Source of the DNA: Perkinsus marinus ATCC 50983
Taxonomy: Eukaryota; Perkinsozoa; Perkinsida; Perkinsidae
Length of the DNA: 64,000 nt
NCBI RefSeq assembly: GCF_000006405.1
Contig: NW_003216064.1
Coordinates: 80,470 to 144,469, forward strand
Direction of reading: 5' to 3'
The position numbers were made by a program, and so were the translations under genes. The notes under the pieces are model-generated. The model saw only the letters and a program-made list of their open reading frames with translations. It searched no databases and was not told the DNA's origin. Positions 1 through 10,381 of this stretch are shown here, piece after piece; the stretch's first letter is position 1; every line of letters begins with the position of its first letter.

Positions 1-395
1 GCGCTCTCTTGGTGATAGTAGGAGGGGGAATATACGGGAGTGATAACCGTCACGGCTTCGAGTCCACATTACGTGGTGCTGCAACTTGAATGACCTCCTC
101 GACTGTTGCCAACTCAGCCTGGTCACGGCACTAGGCAGGCACCTCAGACATTGGATGCAGGGGCGTATGGTGAGTCGTGAAGCAACACTTGAATGTGGCT
201 TGAATGAAGATGCTTGATATCAACAACTAGTGTTATTGAAGAATGACGCTATGCCTTGCATGGAAAAGTGAAGATTTTCTTTTTCTTTCTGCCCGGTCTC
301 TCATATCGCGTATTATCAGTGTGGCGTTGCTAGTCGATCACACCTCCTTGCCGTCTGTCGTAAGTTACCTCCTGATAGCCCCCCCCACCAACTGC

Positions 396-3343
396 ATGAG
401 TGAGTCAGCTCAAGGCATTGCTCTCTGCATAAGAGATCTCTACCCACAGGATTACGACGATGAGCAGTGCATAGTGTGTTACACCCCAACTCGGCTTCTC
501 GACCTCCAGTGCTCCATCTGTCGTGTATACGTGTGCAAGGAGTGCTTGCCGCAGCTACAGAAACCGGCTGAATGCCCCCATTGCCGTTCCCATAGTATCT
601 GGCAACGATTAAACGCGACGGGGCTCAGGATGCACAAGTTGGTGATATCCTTCTTGACTGAGTGCATCGTTGGCACTCTGGAGGGGGCAGCGGCACGACT
701 ACCACCGATGAGGAGGAGGAGGAGGTCGCTAACTGGTGAGGTAATTTCGTGGCGCGTGACGGTTTGCGATGGCTGTGGCTCGGTCATGGACAGCATATCC
801 CATTGTAGTGTATGCCATGGTTGCTCAGCTGAAGACAACAGCGGAGCGGAGTTTATTAGTTGGTCCTCTTCCCGGCTGTATACACCGTCTTTGTTGGTAG
901 TGGAGGCAAGCACTATCCTAGAGAGCATTCTCACCTTTATCAAGGGATATCATGGTCTTGACAACGCCCTCCAGGGGGCGTCTGGTCTGTCGTCGGAGTT
1001 GGCATTGTCCGAGGCTCCAGACAGTTGCACTACGATTGATACGGTCACCAGTCGTTGGTCTCGAGACACTACCCGCTGGTCGCTGTGATTATGGATGGAA
1101 CTGTGATCACCTTGTTGTTAGTGATGTGAGTGGCCCAATGAAGTTGAATTGCCCTAATGCTGCTGCTCCTGCATGCTCCTCGTTGACTCGTCTCCTGCAT
1201 CCGTTACATTGTCGAGTTGGATTATATCGTAACCTCCCCTCCAGAGTAACCTCTGAATTAGTATATGAGCGATGGGGATGGCTGTGTCGATGGGGCCGTG
1301 GACTCCTTGCCCAGGTCTGCAGGGCCTTGATAAGGGACTTCGATACAGCTGTTGCTGGGCTGCTCACATGTCCAGCTTCGTCTCGTCACACCACCAGGGT
1401 CCCGATCACAATTACTCGATGGTCTTACCCATCCCGGCGAGGCGGCAAGGGCTATGATGGGGAAAGTTAGTCGCCGCTCGATGGCTACCTGTTGGGCCCA
1501 ATATGGACGGTCGTGAATGTGTGGTTGGGCGTTGCTGCTGCTACTGCTGATGCAATAATTATATGAACATGCTCTAGTATGATTGGGGACGTCGATGGTA
1601 GTAGTGAAAATGAATCAAGGATATTGAGGTGGCGTTAGGACATGTTTGTTGGAATATATTTATTCATATCAGTGGGGGAATACTTCTGAGTCGATCTATT
1701 GGAACGCGTGCTTCGACACGTGAAGGGGTTATAACACGATCTCCACGTCTCGGCTGCTCACATGATGTTCCTACTACCCTTCTAGTGACTATGTGTAAGC
1801 CTTCGTCATCATCGTCATGAACCCTAGCAACCGACTACCATCAGCAACTATAGCCTTACACTTCACAGGCTACATATCTACTGTCCTCCACAGTGTGGGA
1901 ATGTGTTGCTGGGAATGTGGGAATTCTGAGGAAATTTTGGGAGACATTATCGTTGATTTTCGTATACTTCTACCCAAAATCGTCTGGATTTTCAAAATGT
2001 AGTGAGGAAATTTTGCTGAGTTGAGGAAATCAAACACATATTCCCTCACTGGTCCACACTTACCAACTCATTAACTGCATTTCATTTCTGTGTTGTAGAG
2101 TTTGCTCTCCTATGCCGTACCATAGCTCATGTCTATTCTCATTCACAATCATGCTTGCTCGGCGCCCGTTGTCGTCACATCAGTGTGGTGTTAGTCCATA
2201 GTAGGGGGAGCCAGCAGGGTCGGCAGGGTGGGTGGGGTGAGTTCTATCTGTTGGTTGATGGCTACATATACTGATCATGCTACTCGGGAGTACGAGCCTT
2301 CGAGCCCCCTATCTTATTACTGTCAATGCAGAGGACCAGATCATACAGGATGGATGTGTAGCGTGGGACACTCGGTGAGACTACTCGGGGGGGAAGGGGA
2401 GGCGTTACCTTAGCGTCAGGACTAAACGGATAACACACGTATGTCCTACAGCTGAGCTCATGCATAACAGTACCTAGAGCACCACGTCCTCATCCCGGGC
2501 CTCATCAACTGCCACACTCATTTTGCTATGACCTTACTAAGAGTAGGGAGCCCTCCGATGCTATTGTGATGATGGGAGACGCCTTCCTCAGGGGTTTGCT
2601 GATGATTTGGAACTTATGGATTGGCTCGATCATTATATATGTCCCGCCGAAAAACGGTAGTGACTTTTCTCTCGAGTCGGGAGCTCTTTATATTTCGGGG
2701 TTCGTAGTTGCTTTCGGGCTCATTGTGTTGTTATCCTGGAGTATTGACATTAGAGAGTAGGTTCTTGTCGAAAGATTATATAACGTTGGGCACCCAGATG
2801 GGAGTTTACGAGATGCTCAAAACGGGTAGGTCTGGCTGTTATCAGCCGCCTGGCTCGGCCCCCCTCTGGGACCCACTGGAGTTTCACCACCCTAGTGATA
2901 TGAGAAGTACTAGTGAAAAACACATTTCACGACTACTGCATATCACCGCGAACAAAGTCGCGTTTTAGGCCACTTCAAGTAGGACAGGTGTAACTCCACG
3001 GTTGATTTGTGATAGACTGGTCGAGTCGGCTGCTCCTCAGGCACCATATGCTTCCTAGACATGGCCGGCTGACACCACAGCAGTCACCGTCCAGGCTGCT
3101 GGCATCAGGTCAGACGGGTGGTGTCCTCCATATCAGCTTGTTGGTGGCTAGGTGCTTCAACGGTCCCGCTATCATAGACTTTGGGGATGGCTCTGTCGAT
3201 GGGATCATTGATCTGGCTCGCGGTATTTAGTGGAGGTAGAAGTAGCGTCTATGACGGCTGATGGTCATCAGGTCAAGCGACTCCTGGATGCCAAAGTCAA
3301 TGTTTGGTTGGGGACCGACTCGGCATGGTCGAACAATTCCTGA
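396..3343 (+). CDS. Putative RING-like (all-cysteine) zinc-finger protein, multi-exon
   Basis: The open frame from the ATG at 396 encodes eight cysteines spaced C-x2-C-x10-C-x2-C-x4-C-x2-C-x9-C-x2-C (residues 25-63), a C4C4 RING-like pattern of the sort found in some E3 ubiquitin ligases; the function is inference. A second CxxC cluster (CDGCG, CSVCHGC) follows near 770-830. That frame stops at 1086-1088. Further exon-like segments with plausible splice sites occur downstream: near 2590-2650 (reads DDLELMDWLDHYICPAEK before a GT), near 2761-2825 (SKDYITLGTQMGVYEMLK before GTAGGT) and a last segment ending in TGA at 3341-3343. I could not connect all exons, and they may belong to more than one gene. 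A MITE-like repeat (2877-2998) would lie in an intron. The next gene could start only 32 bp after the stop. Confidence 0.4.
2877..2998. repeat. MITE-like dispersed repeat, copy 1
   Basis: A 122-bp segment bounded by TGGAGTTTCAC and, at the other end, AACTCCA, which are inverted relative to each other. It shares the blocks CCTAGTGATATGA, ACTACTGCATATCACCGCGAA, TCGCGTTTT and GCCACTTCA with a second copy at 26411-26509. It carries no coding potential. The short inverted ends and small size fit a miniature inverted-repeat element; no target duplication is evident. Confidence 0.65.
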
Positions 3344-3375
3344 GTTGTAATGGCCGTACTTGATAGGTGCTCACT

Positions 3376-6300
3376 ATGGCCCCACCTGATCTCAACCAGA
3401 TGGAGCAGTTCCGTCGGCGGCTGGCCGAGTTTAGGAAGGAGGAATGTGGCCGTCGGGTGCGCGTGCAGTCTCATAACTATCGAGATGACGAACAACGCTA
3501 GAGGACGGCTTCTCGGGATTGTCGGTTCACGTTTATTTCAAAGACCAAAAGTCATCGGCGAATTTGATATTTGATTTACATGAAGGCTGACTTGAGGTCG
3601 CCTCGCTTTCATTCTGATCCAGTATTGCGCAGAGTTGATTCATTGTGAGTATTCCTGTTAGTCTTTCTTGACCCTTGATGCCTCTAGTAGTGCTCGTCTA
3701 ATGGTACGCAGTCATCACCATCGTAGTGCATATGCTGCCAAGTTGTTCGCTGTGGAGGAGTCTAGGCGGAAGGACACGGCGGACCAACCCTTTACTGGGT
3801 GTCTCACCATGGCACTGTTACGTCATGATACTGCTGACTTCAATGGGATGCCCTTTGTGGTCTCTGCACCTGTCCTAGACCTAGATGAGGACTATGTTAT
3901 CGGGTACGTCGTCTCCTTCATACACATTCATACCACTCCTTCTTCAGATGCCATGTGAAGCTGGTCAATCCTGCTACATGTTCCGTGTCCCTCCTGGGGT
4001 GGGTGTCATCAGCCTGTTGTTATCGATCTCTCGAGAAGCACCCTGCAAATGTCTCAGGAAGTATCTCACCGCTCAGCCCACATGACATGAGTGTTGTCGT
4101 TTGTTCAGATCATTACGTGCTTTCGGTTTCGAATCGTCTGGCGGAAAGCGTTGGCCTCTCGAGGGACGTGAAAGAGGTCTTTGTAAGCAACTCGTGATTC
4201 TCCTTGGTTTTTTCGGTAAATTCCCTTGTTTTTGGTAATTTCTCTTTTTTTTCTGGTAAATTCCCTTGTTTTTGGTAATTTTTCTTGTTTTTTTCTGGTA
4301 AATTCTCTTGTTTTTGATAATTTTTCTTGTTTTTCTAGTAATTTTCTTCTCTTGGTGATTACCTATGTTTTTTCGGTATCTTTCTCTGGTCTTCTTGTTG
4401 ACTTTTCCTTTCCATTCAGCTTGAAAAGTTGTCTCAAAACGAGCACTCCCGTACGAACTCCTGGCCTACATTGGAGTCAGTCGAGATCATCATCCGGAGT
4501 CGATTTCTAAGCAAGAGGGATGTGTGGAGGTTCCAACTGAAGTTGTTGGGCGCGGTCGTCTACAACAACATGCCGCCACCGTTCTCGGACTCCCTCTACT
4601 GTGCAGAGGTTGTGGGCATGACGTCCAACCCGGCACCCGTCAGCCCGTCCAAGCTGCGCCGGAGGATAGCTGGTGAGCACTCTTCTTGTTTTCTTTATTC
4701 TGCTAAGTTCTTATTGGTGATGGTTTTTCCGAATAGTATGTTCTTGAGAATCATCCTTGTCATTTTCTCCTGTATTGATCATTTGGTGGTATGTTCATTG
4801 ATTTTGCGAAGGTGTCTATTCGAACGGTGATTATCGTAGAATTTACGTGGAAAACAGTGAGAAGGCTATCGTCGTTTCCGTTCCGGTTTGAGGAGTGGGT
4901 ATTAGACCTCGGAAATGTCGTCGAGGTCGTTTATTGCTCGAAAGGAGGCTGTCGGAGATCATTGGTTTCGCATTTAGGCCCGACTTCAACTCATTTGCTG
5001 AGATCATGTGGGATAGTCGGCAGCCAGACGAAAGTTGTCTTCCGGACAATGAGCTCCCACTTGAACATTTACATACACTTGTCGTGGGAGATGTGGTGCT
5101 TCGCCCAGGATGGCCAACCCCACTTCGAACGGGCCCTGTCCTTCCTCATAAACCTACTAGCTGGTATACGAAAGGCCGGCACCATGTGCAATCACTATCT
5201 CACTCTGCTTACGGCGATACGACTGCAGCCTGTGGACCCGGACAGGGCTGGCGTGGGAGACGACGTGCCACCTACGGGGGAAGACGGCAAATTCGTTTTC
5301 GACGATTATTATGATATTATCTACGACGGTATGACGTCGAAGTTGGACACTGGAGAGCTGGTCCGAGGCCTCCGTAGGATGTTTCTGCAGTTCCCTAGTG
5401 CGATAGGATGGACACCGCCATGCTTCCCTAATAAAAGTCATGCATCACGTAAACTGAGCTGACTGTATGTTGTAGATATCTCCGGTTGATGATCAGGACA
5501 AGTGTGGCCCGACAGTAGCTCGTGTTTGTCGCCACACAAGCGCTCTAGCAGTATGATGACAGTTGATCTCAACGGCAATGGTGAGGGTGACTGCGGCGGC
5601 CGCAGGAAACTGGTGTTGTGATCAGCGTCTAGATGTGGACTGCGCTTTGATACAGAGTTGAAGAACTGGGAGAGGGCTGACTACCCCCGAACGGGTTGGG
5701 TGCCTGCAAGATGCCGAGATTCTAACGTATTGGAGTGCATCTCGTTGAGCGCTGACCAGTTTGATCAAAATCACTTGGATAGGAAGCTGTACACGACTGG
5801 ACAGGAAGTAAGACTATACGCTTTGCCGTAATCGAGATGAGATTTGTGCTGTTCTTTTAGGTGGTGGTGATAGCCGCGACCGATGGGGTATTCCGGGCTA
5901 CATGTGAGCCTAAGGAGGACTATGTTGAGTGCATCAAACGGAAGTGTCTACAGGGCGTATTCAGTGCGAAGGTTATCTGCTTACGACCACCTCCTATGAA
6001 CCAGGTGAACTTGGTGTAAAACTCCACTTCGTTAGTGCCCATCTTATTGCCCTGTGATCATTACCCTCGCAATGAATGCCCTCATGATGTTCATCTCAGG
6101 CGCCTATCATCCTCATCTCCAAGGATCAGTCTACTTGCAGACGACCGAAGTCTCGGAATCCCGACATGCAACGTTTAGGCGATCAGTGGGAGCTCCCTCG
6201 TCATTTCCTCAGAGTAGTTTTCTCTATGTCAGAGGCTCGTGGCTCCACTCCCACTTTGACGTATATGATGCCTCCTGGCTGAACATAGTTTACTATCCGT

Positions 6301-6499
6301 CTGAGGGAAAGTGTTGCAGCTCTAGAATGCGTTTCCGCGGTATGACATCAGTGGTGTCGCACCACTCATCAAGAGGATTCAGTTTTCATGCAGGTTTCTT
6401 GCACTCATCATTGACCCCGCTTTTGTATAACTGTCGAGAACAGCAGATCAAGATGAATGTGATGCCCTACACTAAGCTGTGGGCCCAGGTTGGCGTCTC

Positions 6500-6537
<38 letters not shown>

Positions 6538-9091
6538 CGGGTATCCGACAAGGTGTCCTCAGGCTGAGTGTGCCATCATCCCACACACTGAAGGGGTCGA
6601 TGATGAGTCCCTTTCCGACCGTGAGGAGGAGGAGGATGATGAGGCTGCTGATCATAGCGGAGTTGATCTATCCCTCGGCGGTGTGCCGTTACGGATACCA
6701 CAGACCCCACCTCCTGATGGGGTCCTGGCGGGCAGCTCTCCCCTCACGCCCCGGTCCCCCCGCTCTGGTGTCGGCTTCCTGGGAACCGCGGCGGCACCGG
6801 CAGCTGGCTACACTCGAGATAACTGCTATACCTCTCGGATGATCACGGAGCTCTCGGCGTTCAAGGTGAGGTTAATCGCTTCGAACGTAATGATGATCAT
6901 CCAAAGGGGCGCTTCACTCAGGCTTGCCAGCAGGACCAGAGCCTATCACAGTTTCGTCATGTGAACAGCCGAGGCACCCAGTATCATTATCATCATCAAC
7001 AACAACAGCAGCAGTTGCCAACTTCGTTTTTCCATACTAGAAGTTCGACCGGCAGCAGTCAGCGGGGCGCTCCTCTGTACCCCCCTCTGTTGTCCAACAG
7101 GTTCGGCTCATTGCTGGACGATGTAAGCAATGGTTGAATAACAATAGGGGATAACATGGTCGGTCACTTTAGGGAAATATATCCCAACTTGTCGTACCAC
7201 AACTCCAGCGAATCGTCCTCGAATTGAACAAACGTGTAGATCAAAACTCGCAGATGCAAGTGGACAATTGGGTTGTGACCAGTGAAGAAAGCGTCCGAAT
7301 GTCTATGATGCTGGTGAGGATATTGCGAACGTCATCATCTTATGCCTGGTCGACTTAGGCTAAGCATCATCTAGATGTTCGTCGTATGCAGTTGATGCGG
7401 GGTAGAGGCACCCCTGGTGGTCGAGCTCCTCTGCCGTTACCACCAGTAAGGCCAGAGCTCATGAGCCGGACTGTGTGTAGTCTGCTGTGGTTTAGTCGTC
7501 TGGTGGTGCTGGTGGCCTGGCGAAGTCGCATTCTCTCACACGCATACAGCAGATCAACCGTACGATGCATGAGCTCATCGGTGAGGCCGGCGGAAACATC
7601 TAACAGACGACTTGATAAGGAAGATCTTGTTTCTTAGGTGTTCGTCTGGCAATGGGTCAGCAGCTTGTAGAAGATAGGCAACAAAGCTGGTCCATCTACA
7701 TAGCCAATGTCCAGATGAACGGTATTGACTCGAGTTGGAAGTTGGAGCAATTCGAGGATGGTGGCAACAACATACTCGTGACCAAGTGAGTAGTTGTTCA
7801 CTCAGTGTAGGATACCTCTACTTCTCCGTCTGTCTAGGTATAGACCCCTCATGCTTGATCCTAGTAGCACTTCTGGCGGTGGCCGAGGTCGTATGCCACC
7901 ACCATCCGGTGGTAGCTACGGTCGTATATCATCTAACTTATCGGCTCCTTCCCCGAAAAGTAAGAGGTGACTACTTGTCCGTTGGAGTAGTATTACCATA
8001 TTGTGTGTCATTTTCAGACCATCAGTTGGCACGGCCCAACTCTACTGTGGGAGTAGCGGTGACGAACAGGAGAGCGTCTGTGATCGAGTCCGAGCCGCCG
8101 CCGCCGCCACCTCCTCGCACGTCTAAGGTGAAGGAACGTATATTAGCAACGAAGTGAGGCTCTTGAGGGCAACTCGTACGCAGTCTTGGGGTTCTCATAG
8201 ATACAAATACTATGTGCGACGGAGGCCCGGGTTGTCCAACTGTAGCGGCGCCAACTCGGCGTTCGCGTCCCCTGTTGAGATCTGTGGCGATGACCTCAGG
8301 AGTCACAATGGACCGGCGATGTCTCCCCGCAACTTGTCACTAAATGAATGTGGGCTAACCGAGAGTGAACCGCTCCTACGGGGTTTTCTCGCAGGCCCGG
8401 ATTGTGAGCAGTTCTCGAGAGGATACTTTATACATACTAGGAAGTGGCTGCACAACTCAATGCACGAGTTCCCATGGAACAGTTTGGACATGCTGGTGTC
8501 GCAGCAGTCTCCTAAGATCCCTAATATGGTAACGTCCTGTTGCTCGCTGGGTCTTCAGACGTCTTGGACATTGAATTCAATTCAGATGATGGAGTAATTT
8601 CCTTTTCTCCTACTCCCGAGAAGCGTTTTTTCAACTCAGAGTTTTGAGCGTGTCGGAATCTCTCCTTGTTTGAGTTGACTCGTCGAATCGTACGACGTGG
8701 ATTTGGATGCTCAGTTTTGTCGTAGGTCCCACCAGCATTGAAGGCAGATAGTGATGGTCCGCATGAACTACGTTGGCTACTGAGATCTGCCCTGAAGACC
8801 CTCGTAGGCCCTGCCAGTTCGCAGTGTATACCATCCATGTCCCGCCTCAGATGTTCGCATTAGTCCCCTCTGATCCGGAGTTCTCTCATGAGAGTTTCCT
8901 CCGAGATATACCGGAAGGTCTCGGTGTGGGGTCAGATCCTTTTAATGATAATGCTAGGCAGCATCGTCGAGGGGACTATGATGCTCAGCTGGTGGAAAGA
9001 TTCCGAGCATGGAAGAACAAGGTAGGGCTGGGTCTTTGATAAGGTGGTTATATTCTGTTGTTGTTGTTGTTGTTTCTTTTGTTGTTGTTTC

Positions 9092-9138
<47 letters not shown>

Positions 9139-10316
9139 CTGTTGTTGTTTTTGTTTTTGTTTTCGCTGTTGTTGTTTCTGCTGTTGTTGCTATCAGGTGG
9201 AAACACAATGCGGCATTCCTATGATACCAGTACGAGTCGATCGGCCCGGCCCAGATGCAAGGTCTAGGGGTTCCGGGGGGAGCAGCAACACTTGTAGCTT
9301 TGGTGCATATGCTACGATGTCGGTTCGAGTGAATGTACGGAATAGTCATCTCTTCATGCCCAACGACTCTACGAATGGATGCTGGGGAGGTCTTGATGAG
9401 AAGAAGGAGTTGTGCAGAGATTGGCTACAACTGAACTTTGATGAGAGCTTCCAGCCCCCGAGGTGAGCAGCAGCCTCTAGGTCGGGTCAAGTTCAGTGGT
9501 ATGCCAACTTCAGGTTGTTCCTGATGTCCATTGACTGGGTCACTTGTCATGCCAACTACGTGGTGCAGATAGTGGACAAGCTGGCTCAGTGTGCTGCGGA
9601 GGAGGGGTTCACTCTGGTATGGTCGTGAGCCTATGCTGGTGACGAGTCGCCTCTTGTTAGGTGGAGTTGCCAGTAGCTCAGCTATTCCCTCAACCGGTGC
9701 CTTCACCGTTGTGGAATGAAGATCGAGAGTTATGCTTTCATCGACTGCCTTTTAATCGCCGCATAACGATGCGGTTTCCTCCCGATGTAGCTTCTAGTAC
9801 GACCACGCTCTTCCATAAGAAGCTCCTCTATGATCTATGCACTGGGTTGGACCTATTAGTCTGCTTTTTCTGCGAGGACAGAGGACTCAAGGAGGTACAA
9901 GTATTCGCCATTCCAATGGCGAGAATTTTGCTCTTCGTTTGTAGGTAGCTGTTGACACCGATGAGAATGGTCATGAGGCTAAACAGCAAGACCGCAGAGT
10001 GAGGCAACTCGACAGTCGCCTTACTGGCTGGACCACTATGAATCGTGACGGCACTTTCTTTGTGGCGATCCGCCCTGGCAGACTAGACTGGTATGAGAAC
10101 TACCTCACAGCTCACGAGGCCGGCGCCCTCTCGTTGAAGCGGATCCGAGAACGTGGTCGAGCTAGCGTAACCCAGCGCGAACGGATTTTCGCCAAAATGA
10201 GGAGCATCGTTCATACTGACATAGTGCGCTTCCGCGAGGAGAAGGAGAGGGCCTTCTCAACACAATCCGAGGATGATGATCTTGTGGTTCGTCGTACTGC
10301 TAGTTTGCCTAAATAG
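3376..10316 (+). CDS. IML1: IML1/DEPDC5 homologue, GATOR1 (SEACIT) complex subunit, multi-exon
   Basis: Scattered exons read as the IML1 family. RFLSKRDVWRFQLKLLG (about 4502-4552) matches the family's 'SRKDMWRFKLxLVG' block; TKVVFRTMSSHLNIYIHLSWEMW (5024-5096) matches the 'TKxVFRSxSAxxYIFIQxSxEMWEF' block; GQPHFERALSFLINLLAGI and the NHYLTLL segment follow. SADQFDQNHLDRKLYTTGQE, spliced to VVVIAATDGVF (about 5740-5900), and ICLRPPPM match the next conserved blocks. The C-terminal part includes exons 9197-9462, 9481 onward, 9661 onward and about 9947-10316, ending in TAG at 10314-10316. IML1 with NPR2/NPR3 proteins acts at the lysosome or vacuole as a GAP complex restraining TORC1. The ATG at 3376 is a candidate start, but that frame closes at 3501, so the N-terminus is uncertain. 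The middle (6.9-8.7 kb) is only partly resolved. An in-frame TGA at about 9463 is removed only by assuming an 18-nt intron. Confidence 0.8.
4205..4345 (+). repeat. About 41-bp T-rich tandem repeat in an IML1 intron
   Basis: Units of the form TTTTCTGGTAAATTCCCTTGTTTTTGGTAATT recur at 4215, 4255 and 4297 (starts of the GGTAAA core), then decay. The array lies between the exon ending near 4182 and the one starting near 4420. Each unit carries GGTAA, which resembles a 5' splice site. Confidence 0.7.
6503..6535 (+). repeat. (CTG)11 microsatellite
   Basis: Eleven perfect CTG units within the IML1 gene. The context suggests an intron: the exon-like frame ending NVMPYTKL precedes it and an acidic low-complexity exon (REEEEDDEAADHSG) follows. 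If exonic, it would encode poly-Leu or poly-Cys, which is unlikely. Confidence 0.8.
9056..9195 (+). repeat. (TTG)n-rich microsatellite filling an IML1 intron
   Basis: Imperfect TTG/TTT repeat immediately after the donor at 9022 (AAG|GTAGGG) and running to the acceptor TATCAG at 9196. It acts as a long polypyrimidine-like tract. Frames through it give poly-Val, poly-Cys or poly-Leu and are not genes. Confidence 0.75.
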
Positions 10317-10381
10317 ATGCTTTCTCCTTGCACCATTCACTCCACATTTGTCCAGTGTACAATTGGAAGGTCTCGTTAGCA

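Noticed and set aside
9009-9349. Poly-Val, poly-Cys, poly-Leu and poly-Thr frames
   Set aside because: All are readings of the TTG microsatellite in an IML1 intron.
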